Notes under the pieces: model-generated
The model's input: the letters and a program-made list of their open reading frames with translations, nothing else
What the model was told of the DNA's origin: nothing
Databases searched by the model: none
Made by a program: the position numbers and the translations under genes
Part shown: positions 45,436-54,352 of the stretch, one piece after another
How the letters are laid out: the number at the start of each line of letters is the position of its first letter
Position numbering within the stretch: position 1 is the first letter of the stretch
Assembly: GCA_020849855.1 (NCBI GenBank)
Contig: JADZFO010000015.1
Location: forward strand, 62,001-126,000
Origin: a bacterium
Lineage (GTDB): Bacteria; 4484-113; JAFGCY01
Reading direction: 5' to 3'
Length of the DNA stretch: 64,000 nt

Positions 45436-46458
45436 TCAGTGCTTCCTTCTTACGGCCGGATGCAGGACCTGATCCGGCTCTTCTAGTACCTGGGTAATCT
45501 GGGCGCCGCGGTGCTTGCCCACAAGGCCTGGCCGGCAGAGGAACTTCTCCAGTCCCTCAACCCTGACCCTCAGCTCTTCGTTTACTGCTGTTTCCAGGAT
45601 GATCACATCACCCGGCTCAAGAGCCAGGATCTCGCGGAAGGTCAGCTGGGCCACGCCCAGCTCAACGGACATGGGCAGGCCCACCGCCTGCAGGATGCCG
45701 CTGGTCTTTTCCCGCGCTTCCCGGCTGGAACCGCGGGTGGCGACTGCGTACAGGGTCTGCGCGGAAAGCAGCGAGAGGATCGGCTCAAGCAGAACATAGG
45801 GATAGACAATGTTGATGATGCCGCTGAGGTTGCCGATTCGGGCCTCCAGGCTGATCAGCAGGATCATGTCGTTTGGGGGGACAATCTGGACGAAGAGCGG
45901 GTTGCTTTCGATGTCCTTCAGGGAGGGCTGCAGGTCGATCATCGAGGCCCAGGCTTCGCGCAGGAAGTCCATGCAGTCGTCCAGCAAGTTGCGGATCACG
46001 TGCGTTTCGATCTCGGTCAGCTCACGGTCGTTGGAGCCGCCCTCGCCGCTGCCGCCCAGCAGGCGGTCAATGATCGGCAGGCCCAGGGTGGGCGAGAACT
46101 CCAGCACAGCCTTGCCTTCCAGTGGTTCCAGGTTGAAAGCGCTGATGATGGTCGGGTTGGGGATGGAAAGCATGAACTCCTGGTAAGTCACCTGGTCCAC
46201 GGAGCTCACGCTGATGGAAACGAAGTTGCGCAGCACAGCAGAGAGCTTGCCGCTCCAGAGGCGGCCGAAGGTCTCATGCAGGATGTGGATCGTTCTGATC
46301 TGTTCCTTGCTGAACTTGCTGGGGCGCATGAAATCGTAGGGCTTGACCTTGACAGCTTTGTCGTTGGCCTCTGCCGCGATCTCTTCCGCCTTTAACTCGC
46401 CGGACGATAACGCATTTAATAGGGCGTCTATCTCGTCCTGGCTCAGAACTTCAGGCAT
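45436..46458 (-). CDS. fliM: Flagellar motor switch protein FliM
   Basis: FliM is the middle part of the flagellar C-ring. The 340-residue protein has the N-terminal CheY-P motif VLSQDEIDALL, the FliM middle domain (RPSKFSKEQIRTIHILHETFGRLW, then SIPNPTIISAF), and a C-terminal SpoA domain (LGVAQLTFREILALEPGDVI). Length and all blocks are normal. It sits between flbD and fliY with short gaps; fliL, which often comes between flbD and fliM, is absent. Confidence 0.96.
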   Translation of the reverse strand: MPEVLSQDEIDALLNALSSGELKAEEIAAEANDKAVKVKPYDFMRPSKFSKEQIRTIHILHETFGRLWSGKLSAVLRNFVSISVSSVDQVTYQEFMLSIPNPTIISAFNLEPLEGKAVLEFSPTLGLPIIDRLLGGSGEGGSNDRELTEIETHVIRNLLDDCMDFLREAWASMIDLQPSLKDIESNPLFVQIVPPNDMILLISLEARIGNLSGIINIVYPYVLLEPILSLLSAQTLYAVATRGSSREAREKTSGILQAVGLPMSVELGVAQLTFREILALEPGDVIILETAVNEELRVRVEGLEKFLCRPGLVGKHRGAQITQVLEEPDQVLHPAVRRKH

Positions 46459-46498
46459 ACCGCCTATCTCCCCTGGGCCGCTGGGGCCGCTCTATAGC

Positions 46499-46708
46499 TC
46501 AGCCGCCTTCCGGCGGCAACACGCCGACGCTGTGAACACGCCGGGCATAGCTCAGCACGAGTTCGATGACCTCTTCGACGCTTTCGCGCACCAGCAGCTT
46601 CTTGCCTGAAAGCAGGCTGATCACTGTGTCGGGGGTGGCCTCAACCAGCTCAATCTGGTCGGCATTAAGCACAAAGCTCTCCCCGTTGCGCCTCGTCAAT
46701 CGGATCAT
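46499..46708 (-). CDS. flbD: FlbD family flagellar protein
   Basis: This 69-residue protein begins MIRLTRRNGESFVLNADQIE and continues TPDTVISLLSGKKLLVRESVEEV, the full pattern of the small FlbD (YlzI) proteins found in flagellar operons of Firmicutes, spirochaetes and others. This is not the Caulobacter sigma-54 activator of the same name. Function is not well defined. It heads the flbD-fliM-fliY-cheY unit. Confidence 0.88.
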   Translation of the reverse strand: MIRLTRRNGESFVLNADQIELVEATPDTVISLLSGKKLLVRESVEEVIELVLSYARRVHSVGVLPPEGG

Positions 46709-46782
46709 GTCTACTCGCCAAGGGTTATTTCGGCACTAAGTGCCTCTGTCTTGACTCTGTAAGGTCTGGCGCAGCGAGGGCC

Positions 46783-47748
46783 TCAGGCCAGGACCATGGC
46801 CAGGTCATAAAGCGAGCGGTCGATTCCGCGGATGCCGGAAGTAGCCACGTCAAAGGCCACTTCCACCACTTCGCCGCGCAGCTGCCCCACCACCATGCCC
46901 GTGCGGCCGGCCAGATAGGCCTGTACCGCGGCAAAGCCGGTGCGTGAAGCGAGGATGCGGTCAACAGTGGTCGGGGCGCCGCCGCGCTGGATATGTCCAG
47001 GTATGCAGGCGCGCACCTCATGCATCTCGGGGAGGTGCTGGTTCAGAAAGCCGGTCAGGTCGGTCGCCCGTCCAGCGCCCTCGGCGATCACGACCAGGCT
47101 GAAGGTACGGCCGTCGGATATGCGGCGCGTGACCGTATCCAGCACTTCCTCGCGGTCCCAGGGTATCTCGGGGATCAGGATCACATCCGCGCCGCAGGCC
47201 ATGCCCGCGTGCAGCGCCAGCCAGCCGGCGTTGCGGCCCATGGCCTCGATCACGAAGGTGCGGTGATGGCTCTCGGCGGTATCGCGCAGGCGGTTGATGC
47301 ACCAGGCCAGGGTGTCGCAGGCAGTGTCGAAGCCCAGTGTCCGGTCCATGCCCGGGATGTCGTTATCGATGGTTCCGGTCAGGCCTATAACGTTGGCGCC
47401 GTTCTTCATCAGCGCCTTGGCGCCGCGGAAGGTGCCGTCGCCGCCGATTGCCAGCAGGCAGTCAATGCCGTGGTCTTTCAGAATGCCAGCGGCCTTGCCC
47501 GGACCGTGCGGCTGCAGCATCTCCGCGCTGCGCGCGCAGCCGATGAAGCTGCCGCCCCGGGACAGCATGTTTGAGACGGCCTTGGAGTCGACCTTCTCAA
47601 ACTCCCCGGCCAGCAGGCCCTCATAACCGCGGTAAATCAGCTCGACTTCCAGCCCGGCACTGATGCCGCAGCGGACCACAGCGCGCACGGCCGCGTTCAT
47701 GCCGGGAGCATCTCCCCCGCTGGTAAGCACGGCAATCTTCTTTGGCAT
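46783..47748 (-). CDS. pfkA: ATP-dependent 6-phosphofructokinase
   Basis: PfkA phosphorylates fructose-6-phosphate in glycolysis. The 321-residue protein has TSGGDAPGMNAAVRA, the ATP-binding GGDGTFRGA, the catalytic GTIDNDIPG and EAMGRNAGWLA, and GHIQRGGAPTTVDR. The GGDGT glycine form is typical of ATP-using enzymes rather than the PPi-using type. It lies 8 bases downstream of scpA, so it is part of the cca-S2P-scpA-pfkA run of genes. Confidence 0.95.
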   Translation of the reverse strand: MPKKIAVLTSGGDAPGMNAAVRAVVRCGISAGLEVELIYRGYEGLLAGEFEKVDSKAVSNMLSRGGSFIGCARSAEMLQPHGPGKAAGILKDHGIDCLLAIGGDGTFRGAKALMKNGANVIGLTGTIDNDIPGMDRTLGFDTACDTLAWCINRLRDTAESHHRTFVIEAMGRNAGWLALHAGMACGADVILIPEIPWDREEVLDTVTRRISDGRTFSLVVIAEGAGRATDLTGFLNQHLPEMHEVRACIPGHIQRGGAPTTVDRILASRTGFAAVQAYLAGRTGMVVGQLRGEVVEVAFDVATSGIRGIDRSLYDLAMVLA

Positions 47749-47756
47749 GGCGGGGA

Positions 47757-48485
47757 TTATATCGGCGCCTGGGCGAAAGTGGCATAGACCGCAATCTGGC
47801 CCTCGCGGCGCTCAAAGCCGGCGCGCTCGTCCTTGATCAGCTCAAGCAGTGCAATGAAAGTCACAACCAGCCAGAACACGTTGGGCTGGCTGCCCAGGAT
47901 TTCCTCCAGGCTGCTTGGGCCTTCCTCCAGCTTCGCGCTGACCCAGTCGCGGGCCTGGTCAACGTCGTAGTCGTCCTTGAAGATGCTGATCTGCTTGAAG
48001 CGCGGGCGCTGCAGGATCTCCTGGAAGGCATTCATCAGGTCATAGACCGAGAGGCTCTCCATCGTGTAAACGATCTCAGCTTCCATCTTTTCCACAGCCT
48101 GGCGCGGCCAGTGCCTGCCGGTCTGCTCAAAGCGCTGCTGCAGCTCGCCGGTGACCTCCTGAATGCCGCGGTAGGCCACCAGGCGGCGTATCAGCTCCTG
48201 GCGCTGGTCCTCGGCGGAGTCCACCGCTTCCTCGCCCTCAGTCTCACCGGGCTGTCCCGGCAGCAAAAGCCGGCTCTTCAGCTCGACAAGTGTGGCCGCC
48301 ATGGCCAGGAACTGGTAAGCCTGGGCCAGGTCCTTCACGCCGTGCGCCTCGATGAAGGTGAGGTACTCGGCGGTGATGACACCCACATCCAGGTCCAGCA
48401 GGTCCAGCTCGCTGACCCGGATCAGGTGCAGCAGCAGGTCCAGGGGCCCGGTGAACTGCTCCAGACTGACGACGTAATCCTGCAC
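47757..48485 (-). CDS. scpA: Segregation and condensation protein A
   Basis: ScpA is the kleisin that links Smc heads in chromosome condensation. The 242-residue protein begins YVVSLEQFTGPLDLLLHLIRVSELDLLDL, the diagnostic start, with LVELKSRLLLP further on and a winged-helix C-terminal part (NVFWLVVTFIALLELIKD). A GTG at 48485 is the best start; the frame is open upstream without similarity. scpB is not in the window. It lies 34 bases after the site-2 protease gene. Confidence 0.93.
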   Translation of the reverse strand: MQDYVVSLEQFTGPLDLLLHLIRVSELDLLDLDVGVITAEYLTFIEAHGVKDLAQAYQFLAMAATLVELKSRLLLPGQPGETEGEEAVDSAEDQRQELIRRLVAYRGIQEVTGELQQRFEQTGRHWPRQAVEKMEAEIVYTMESLSVYDLMNAFQEILQRPRFKQISIFKDDYDVDQARDWVSAKLEEGPSSLEEILGSQPNVFWLVVTFIALLELIKDERAGFERREGQIAVYATFAQAPI

Positions 48486-48519
48486 AGGGCCAGAATTATA
48501 GGCGCAAGGCCGCCGCTTC

Positions 48520-49185
48520 TTAGCCGCTGAAACCGAAGAGCCAGGCGATGTAGTCCATGCCAAAGCCGGCCCCGATGCCCTGCAGGATGATCATGCGCAT
48601 ACCGCCAAGCAGGGGGCCAAGAATGCGCAGGTACATCAGTGCGAGGATGATCAGCAGGCCGTAGGGCGCCAGACGCTGCAGCTTTTCGCCGGTGCGCCAG
48701 GGCAGCAGGTTGATCAGCACATTGCCACCGTCCAGCGGCGGGATCGGCAGCATGTTGAAAAGGATCAGGCCAATGTTGATCAGCAGGAAGGTCGTGATCA
48801 GTATCTGGGCGAAGCCATAAAGCGGCAGGCCGGCCATGTACATGATGTAGCTGATGGCCACGGTCAGGCAGGCCAGACAGAGGTTCATCAGCGGACCGGC
48901 GATGGCGACAAGGATCAGGCCCTTACGGCGGTCCTTGAAGTACATGGGGTTTGTCAGCACCGGCTTGCCCCAGCCAAGGCCGAAACCGGCGAAGATCGTC
49001 ACCAGGATCATGATCAGGCCGATCGGGTCAAAGTGCGCGGCCGGGTTGACCGTCATGCGGCCCTGGGAGCGCGGCGTCGGATCACCAAGCTTGTCCGCCA
49101 TCGCCGCATGGCCAAACTCATGCAGGGCGATGGCCGGAATGATGCTGATGATTGCAGCCAGTGCGTACTGTAGTTGGTCGATCAT
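48520..49185 (-). CDS. Site-2 protease family (M50) membrane metalloprotease
   Basis: The 221-residue protein has about six membrane helices and the zinc motif H22-E-F-G-H26, with the second motif NMLPIPPLDGGNVL providing the aspartate. It is the compact type without PDZ or CBS domains, common next to scpA in many bacteria. The substrate is unknown. It precedes scpA on the same strand. Confidence 0.9.
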   Translation of the reverse strand: MIDQLQYALAAIISIIPAIALHEFGHAAMADKLGDPTPRSQGRMTVNPAAHFDPIGLIMILVTIFAGFGLGWGKPVLTNPMYFKDRRKGLILVAIAGPLMNLCLACLTVAISYIMYMAGLPLYGFAQILITTFLLINIGLILFNMLPIPPLDGGNVLINLLPWRTGEKLQRLAPYGLLIILALMYLRILGPLLGGMRMIILQGIGAGFGMDYIAWLFGFSG

Positions 49186-49234
49186 CCTCTTCTCGCTTAA
49201 TACCCGTGGCGGCTCAGCTTATCGTGAGAACGCC

Positions 49235-50623
49235 TCATCTTCCGGGATCCAGGCCGATTTCGGCCGATTCGTCTTCTTCCTCCAGCAGATCGCTGATGAA
49301 GCGCCGGGCGTAGTCACGCTCGGCATCCAGGTCGGCCAGCAGCCCGTCCAGGCGCAGATAGCGCAGGCGGTCGCGCAGCTCGCCCAGGGAGCGGCCTGGC
49401 CGCAGGCCCATGGACATCATTTCGGCGGAACTCAGCTCGCTGCGCACAAGGCTCCAGTCGGTGATGTAGCGGAACAGGGTCTTGCGCAGCTCGGCTTCTT
49501 CCTGGCTGCGCGGCTGCATGGTGAAGACTGCCACTGTCACGGCCTGGCGCGAGTAACTCTGCAGCAGTCGGGTGGCCAGGCTGGGCGGCTGCAGATGCAC
49601 CGCGAAATCGCCGGCCTCGCGCAGCAGGGCCCGGGCCTGCCGCAGCCAGCGGATCTGCCGGGCAAAGATGCCAAGGCGCTGGCAGGCGCTTTCAAGCTGC
49701 TCGCTGTCCACCGCGCCAAGAGCCCAGGCGGTACGGATCAGCCAGGGCTCAATCTCTTCCTGTTCCAGCACCTCGGCGTTGTTCTTGATCGCGATATCCA
49801 GCGCGCGGGCGTCGGTGGCCTGCCAGCCGCTGTAAAGCTCTTCCAGCGCCGGGTGCACAGAGCGCATCAGGCCTGAAAAGGCCAGGGCCTGCCAGATATC
49901 CGCCCAGCGCGGCTCGTTGCCCGTGCACTCAAGCTCATAACGCACGCGCTCCGGGCTGACAAAGTCCATGTTGCCTTCAATGATTGCGCTAAGCAGCTGT
50001 TCCTTGGTGGTCGGTTCCAGGTCATAGCCCAGGCGCATGGTGTAGCGCAGAGCCCTGAACAGGCGGGTAGGGTCGTCGTAGAAACTGCCGGTGCTCAGCG
50101 TGCGAACCAGCCTGGCCTTGATGTCCCCGATACCGCCGGTGCTGTCAATCAGGCGGCCGAAGTCCTCTGACACGTCGATGGCCACTGCGTTTATGGAAAA
50201 GTCGCGGCGCAGCAGGTCGCTTTCAATGCTCACGCCGGGCTCCACCACGGGCAACTGGCCAGGGATCGGGTAATCCTCGCGCCGCGCCGAAGCGATGTCG
50301 ATCTCCGCCGGGTCTTCAGTGACCAGTGTGGCCGTGGAAAAGGCCTGGTTCACCTTGATCTGGCCCGGCAGGCGGCGGTAAAGCTCATAGGCGAAGCGCA
50401 CACCATCGCCCTCCACCACCACGTCGAAGTCCCGCAGGTCGGCCATGAACTGCTCGCGGGTGAACTGCTGCAGGCGGATGCGGGCCATCTCGCGCGGCAC
50501 ACCGCCCACCAGCGCCGCCCGCACGCCCAGGGTGTTCGCCACATCCCGTATGCGATAGACGACATGCCGCAGGCCGACGGGCAGACAGTCATCAAGCATG
50601 GCGGCCAGGTTGGCTGTATGCAT
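49235..50623 (-). CDS. CCA-adding / poly(A) polymerase-type nucleotidyltransferase
   Basis: The 462-residue protein has the class II nucleotidyltransferase head: ALVGGVPREM, the metal-binding DFDVVVEGDG, the RRDFSINAVA motif and DPTRLFRALRYTMRL. The C-terminal helical region is unlike the HD-domain form. Such enzymes repair or add the tRNA 3' CCA, or add poly(A) tails; the sequence does not decide between them. The first motif reads GGVPRE where GGxVRD is usual. The tRNA-Ser gene in this window encodes its CCA, so the enzyme would at least serve repair here. The ATG at 50623 is chosen as the first that gives a plausible N-terminus. Confidence 0.87.
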   Translation of the reverse strand: MHTANLAAMLDDCLPVGLRHVVYRIRDVANTLGVRAALVGGVPREMARIRLQQFTREQFMADLRDFDVVVEGDGVRFAYELYRRLPGQIKVNQAFSTATLVTEDPAEIDIASARREDYPIPGQLPVVEPGVSIESDLLRRDFSINAVAIDVSEDFGRLIDSTGGIGDIKARLVRTLSTGSFYDDPTRLFRALRYTMRLGYDLEPTTKEQLLSAIIEGNMDFVSPERVRYELECTGNEPRWADIWQALAFSGLMRSVHPALEELYSGWQATDARALDIAIKNNAEVLEQEEIEPWLIRTAWALGAVDSEQLESACQRLGIFARQIRWLRQARALLREAGDFAVHLQPPSLATRLLQSYSRQAVTVAVFTMQPRSQEEAELRKTLFRYITDWSLVRSELSSAEMMSMGLRPGRSLGELRDRLRYLRLDGLLADLDAERDYARRFISDLLEEEDESAEIGLDPGR

Positions 50624-50682
50624 GCCGCTCAAGTATAGTCCTTCAGGCCACGGGCAGAGTTTCTGAACAGCTTCAATCCTGC

Positions 50683-51279
50683 TTAAGCCTGCATTGCAGG
50701 CTGGCTGCTCTGACGCCTCTGGCCCAGCCACCTTGCCGCCTTGCGCCACATGAAGACCATGCCGACCAGCACAAGCAGGCCCATCAGCAGCGGCAGCAGG
50801 ATTCCAAGCGCTGTTCCGCCGATTGAGCCGATGTCTTCGACCACGGACATCAGCGGGCTGGCCGTACCGCCGCTGAAGGCGGCCGTCAGCAGGCGGGTCT
50901 TGGCCTTTACAAAGCTGATGCTGCCTGCAACTGATACGCCGGTGATGATACCCAGCACCAGGCTCAGGTTCGGGTCCATCCCGGTGATGATGCTGGAAGC
51001 CAGCAGGGCGCCGGCCAGCGGCTTGACCACGAGGCCCGCGGCATCCAGTGCGTGGTCAAGTCCAGGGATCTTGTCGGCAACAATTTCAAGAATCGCGGCG
51101 AGGGCGAAGATGCTCACAGTCAAAGGCTCACCCAGCCAGGCAAAGCTGGGGGCGAGGCTCAGATAGCCGGTCCAGGCCAGCAGGCTGACGGCTGTCACCG
51201 GCACAAAGGCGCGCAGGCCGCAACAAGCAGATAGTGAAACGGCCATCAAGATCATGAAGATGATGTCCTGTGCCTGCAT
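50683..51279 (-). CDS. DUF4126 family membrane protein
   Basis: The 198-residue protein begins MQAQDIIFMILMAVSLSACCGLRAFVPV, which with the later block VADKIPGLDHALDAAGLVVKPLAGALLA marks the DUF4126 family. It has about five to six membrane helices. Function is unknown. The ATG at 51279 fits the family; the frame extends upstream into the pspA promoter region without similarity. It is transcribed away from pspA. Confidence 0.85.
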   Translation of the reverse strand: MQAQDIIFMILMAVSLSACCGLRAFVPVTAVSLLAWTGYLSLAPSFAWLGEPLTVSIFALAAILEIVADKIPGLDHALDAAGLVVKPLAGALLASSIITGMDPNLSLVLGIITGVSVAGSISFVKAKTRLLTAAFSGGTASPLMSVVEDIGSIGGTALGILLPLLMGLLVLVGMVFMWRKAARWLGQRRQSSQPAMQA

Positions 51280-51312
51280 ACTTATCTTCAACCCCCACCT
51301 TAGAAAAATTAA

Positions 51313-51343
51313 GGTATCACTTGCGTGACCTTTATAGTATAAT
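51313..51343 (+). promoter_or_regulatory. Putative promoter region of the pspA operon
   Basis: A perfect TATAAT lies at 51338-51343, but no good -35 box is found at the proper distance. Just upstream an interrupted repeat, GGT-AT-CAC ... GTGACC (51313-51330), could bind a regulator. No sigma-54 type -24/-12 element is seen, unlike in enterobacterial psp operons. Confidence 0.35.
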
Positions 51344-51448
51344 GTCCCGGCGGCGCTTTTCAAGCTGACCGCTGGAAATCGCGCATAAATCGGATTACGG
51401 GCCCGCTGGATCCTTCGGCGGGCAGGCAGAAACACAGGAGCCAAAACA

Positions 51449-52192
51449 ATGTGGCAACGCTTCGTGCGCTGGCTGCGCAGCCTCTTCGGCGGTTTCATCG
51501 AGTCTGTGGAAGACCCTGAGCTGGTCCTCAAGCAGGCCATCCGCGACATGCGCGACAAGGTGCCCAAGATCAACCAGAACCTGGCGCGGATGAAGGGTGG
51601 CCTGATCCTGCTGCAGAAGGAATACGAGGGCTACGTTGCCGAGGAAGCCAAGCTGACCGCCCGCGTCAAGGCGGCGCTGGAAGGCGGCGATGAGGAGCTG
51701 GCGGCGGACTATGCCGTGCGCCTCAAGCAGACCCAAACCAACAAGGCCCGCAGCTTCGAGCAGTTCCAGAAGGCCAAGGAAGCCTACGACAAGGCCGTTG
51801 AGTTCAAGCTCGATTACATGCGCGAGATGGACAAGAAGGTCAAGGTCGCAGAGCAGGCCCTGCGTGAGCATGAGGCCAGCAAGTGGAAGGCCGAGATCGC
51901 CCAGGTCTTCGAGACCTTTGAGGTCGGCGACATCGACAGCACTGTCGACGAGATGGTCCAGAAGCTGGCGCGCAAGACCGCCGAAGGCGAGGCGAAGCTT
52001 GAGATGGCCGTCGAGAGCGTCGACATGCGCGATATCGAGCTGGAGAAGCGCGCCGAGAAGCTGGAGGCCCAGGAGCTGCTGAAGCAGTTCAAGGCTGAGT
52101 GGGGCATGGGCAGCAAGGACCTGGAAAGCCCGGCCGCCGAGAAGACCGTCGGTCCGGCCCAGACTGAGACGCAGGGTACGCCGCCGGCCTAA
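51449..52192 (+). CDS. pspA: PspA/IM30 family envelope-stress protein
   Basis: PspA/IM30 proteins are ESCRT-III-like and stabilise damaged inner membranes. The 247-residue product starts with an amphipathic helix (WQRFVRWLRSLFGGFIESVEDPELVLKQ), then long charged helices, as the family demands. A Glu/Thr/Pro-rich tail of about 25 residues is extra. Two membrane proteins and an M48 protease follow on the same strand, forming a likely stress operon. The family's PspF regulator is not nearby. Confidence 0.92.
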   Translation: MWQRFVRWLRSLFGGFIESVEDPELVLKQAIRDMRDKVPKINQNLARMKGGLILLQKEYEGYVAEEAKLTARVKAALEGGDEELAADYAVRLKQTQTNKARSFEQFQKAKEAYDKAVEFKLDYMREMDKKVKVAEQALREHEASKWKAEIAQVFETFEVGDIDSTVDEMVQKLARKTAEGEAKLEMAVESVDMRDIELEKRAEKLEAQELLKQFKAEWGMGSKDLESPAAEKTVGPAQTETQGTPPA

Positions 52193-52232
52193 CTGCTGCA
52201 GCGATTCGGGGCCGGACAGCTGAGGAGGGCGA

Positions 52233-52769
52233 ATGCCAAGCACATTTCTGCGGCGTCTGGCCCTGCGGCTCTCGCTTATGCGCTGGTATCCCAGCCCGAC
52301 CGGCACATACATTTATCTCGCGGTGATCCTGCCGGACGCCGTGCGGATGCCAGGCCAGCCGAACTCACTGGCCAGCCTCGGCATCGCGCTGCTGTGCATC
52401 CTCTTCGCCTACTGGTTCTTCCCCTGGTATGGGAACAGCCAGTACCTGCAGAGTTTGCGCTCCTTAAGCCACGTATACAAGGCGCATCAGCAGATGCAGC
52501 TGATCGATTCGGTCCGCACCGGCCTGGCGCTCAGTCTGGCCCTGCTCGTGATCTACATCAAGCTGAAGTACGGAATCTCCTCGCTCAGCCGCGACCCGGA
52601 TATCTGGAAGCAGCCATTGGCGGCTTTCGCCCTTTACAGCCCACTGCTGCTGGGGCTTGCCGACTACTTTCTCAGCGGCCTGCTGAAGCGAGCGGCGGTC
52701 CAGCGCGTAAGCGACACTCCGGCCGAGGAAGGGGTCTATTTTGAACTGGAAGAAGACGATGAGCCCTGA
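52233..52769 (+). CDS. Membrane protein of unknown function (PspA operon)
   Basis: The 178-residue protein has about four hydrophobic segments (near 25-45, 48-66, 97-112, 125-148) and an acidic C-terminus ending ELEEDDEP. I do not recognise it. It begins 40 bases after pspA, with GAGGAGGGCG as ribosome binding site, so it is probably expressed with PspA. Confidence 0.65.
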   Translation: MPSTFLRRLALRLSLMRWYPSPTGTYIYLAVILPDAVRMPGQPNSLASLGIALLCILFAYWFFPWYGNSQYLQSLRSLSHVYKAHQQMQLIDSVRTGLALSLALLVIYIKLKYGISSLSRDPDIWKQPLAAFALYSPLLLGLADYFLSGLLKRAAVQRVSDTPAEEGVYFELEEDDEP

Positions 52770-52796
52770 GCAGGGATTGTCAACGGTCATGCTTCA

Positions 52797-53198
52797 ATGG
52801 GCCTGAGCTGGAACAAGCTTGGTCTTCTGGCCCTTTGCCTTGCACTTTGCGTGTACTTCTACCTCAGCAGCGGCAACTCCGGCCCCTCACTGACCATACT
52901 GGCTGTAAACAGCCTGTGGCTGCTGGTCACGCCTGAGGGCTTTCTGTCCGGCAGGGAGGATCCTGCAGCAGTAGAGCAGAAGCCGACCCGCGCCGAGCGC
53001 ATCCAGCTCAACGCCGCAATCTGGGGCGGGCAGCTCATGGCTGTGTCCATCACTCTGCTAATGGTTCTGGGCCGCGGTGGCTCAATGGCGAAGGACACAG
53101 TCGGCTGGTGCATTGCGGGTCTCTCGGCCTTGAATCTGATTTCCTACCTTGTGGTCAAGGTCATGTCCGAGGCGCGCTGGGGCGACCTGCCGGATTAG
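52797..53198 (+). CDS. Small membrane protein of unknown function (PspA operon)
   Basis: The 133-residue protein has four hydrophobic segments with a basic/acidic middle loop (GREDPAAVEQKPTRAERIQ). No family is recognised. It lies 27 bases after the preceding membrane protein gene and 65 bases before the M48 protease gene, on the same strand. Confidence 0.6.
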   Translation: MGLSWNKLGLLALCLALCVYFYLSSGNSGPSLTILAVNSLWLLVTPEGFLSGREDPAAVEQKPTRAERIQLNAAIWGGQLMAVSITLLMVLGRGGSMAKDTVGWCIAGLSALNLISYLVVKVMSEARWGDLPD

Positions 53199-53263
53199 CG
53201 CGAAGTGAACAAGGCTGTCCCGGCGGTAATCTAATACAGTGAGCTTCTAAGCGGAGCAGGACT

Positions 53264-54157
53264 ATGAAACAACGACTCATTGCCGCCGCCGCAGTCTATG
53301 CCCTCCTGGGCATCTTCTTCACGCTGGTCATCACGGCCACGCCGCCAAGGCCGGCACTGGCCGGCGGGCTGAAGTTCAAGCTGTCCAAGAAGCAGGAAGC
53401 CTCGCTGGGCGCCGACATGAACAAGGAACTCGCCTCCGAGCCGGGCTTCATCAGCAAAGGCAAGGAATATGAGATGGTCCAGCGCATCGGCAAGCGCCTT
53501 GTCGAGCGCAACAAGCTGACCAACTATGACTACAAGTTCTTCTATGTCAAGCAGGACGAGGTTAACGCCTTTGCCACCCCCGGCGGCTACATCTATGTCA
53601 CCCGCGGCCTGATGAAGCAGATGGGTTATGACGAGGCAATGGTGGCTGGCGTGATGGCGCACGAGCTGGGCCACGCCAAGGACCGCCACACCGCCCGCGG
53701 CGCTGAGAAGCGCATCCAGGCCGCGCTCGGCATCGGCATTCTGGGCATGGTGCTTGGCGACAAGGGGGACAAGACCCTCATGGATGCACTGGGCGGCGCT
53801 GCCGGCATGGCGACGCTGAAGTACAGCCGCGATTTCGAAGAGTGGGCGGACCGCTCCGGTGTCGAGCTGTCCTATGAAGCCGGCTATGACGCCTACGGCC
53901 TGACTCGAGGGCTTGAGATGCTCAACGCGCTGTATGGCAGCACAGACTCCGTCAGCGAGTGGATGGCCAGCCACCCAAGCACGAAGGACCGCGTGGCGCG
54001 CACCATGCGCATCGCCGAGGATGTCACGGACGGCAGGCAGATGGGCTATGTGAAGATCCCGGCCGCGCCGAAGGGCAGCCCGCTGTATGAGAAGTACGGC
54101 AAGGGTGTGCCTGGCTCATCTTCTGTAACCAAGCGGACCAGCCCGGTCAAGAATTAA
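53264..54157 (+). CDS. M48 family metalloprotease (exported)
   Basis: The 297-residue protein has an N-terminal signal/anchor helix (about 5-33) and the zinc site H133-E-L-G-H137 with a later glutamate in FEEWADRSGVEL. The block VKQDEVNAFATPGGYIYVTRGL is typical of BepA/Oma1-type M48 proteases, which degrade misassembled outer-membrane proteins. No TPR region is present, so it is a short form. Its place at the end of the pspA gene run fits a role in envelope quality control. Confidence 0.9.
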   Translation: MKQRLIAAAAVYALLGIFFTLVITATPPRPALAGGLKFKLSKKQEASLGADMNKELASEPGFISKGKEYEMVQRIGKRLVERNKLTNYDYKFFYVKQDEVNAFATPGGYIYVTRGLMKQMGYDEAMVAGVMAHELGHAKDRHTARGAEKRIQAALGIGILGMVLGDKGDKTLMDALGGAAGMATLKYSRDFEEWADRSGVELSYEAGYDAYGLTRGLEMLNALYGSTDSVSEWMASHPSTKDRVARTMRIAEDVTDGRQMGYVKIPAAPKGSPLYEKYGKGVPGSSSVTKRTSPVKN

Positions 54158-54352
54158 AGAAGGCGCAGCAGGCGCATCACCATAGCGGCGCTCTTGAGCT
54201 TTGCTTGAGGAGTGATTGAGCGCTGGCCGATGTATGACGCCGGCAGGCGCTGTAAAACTTCAACAGCTCAGCTTTTAGTATGCGCCTGTGCTGTTGCTGT
54301 TCAAATGGAACTGATTCTCGACTTGGCAGTGGACCCAAAAGCAGGTCCGCAA

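Noticed and set aside
51300..51448. Sigma-54 promoter for pspA
   Set aside because: No TGGCAC-N5-TTGC element is present on the plus strand; only a TATAAT box is seen.
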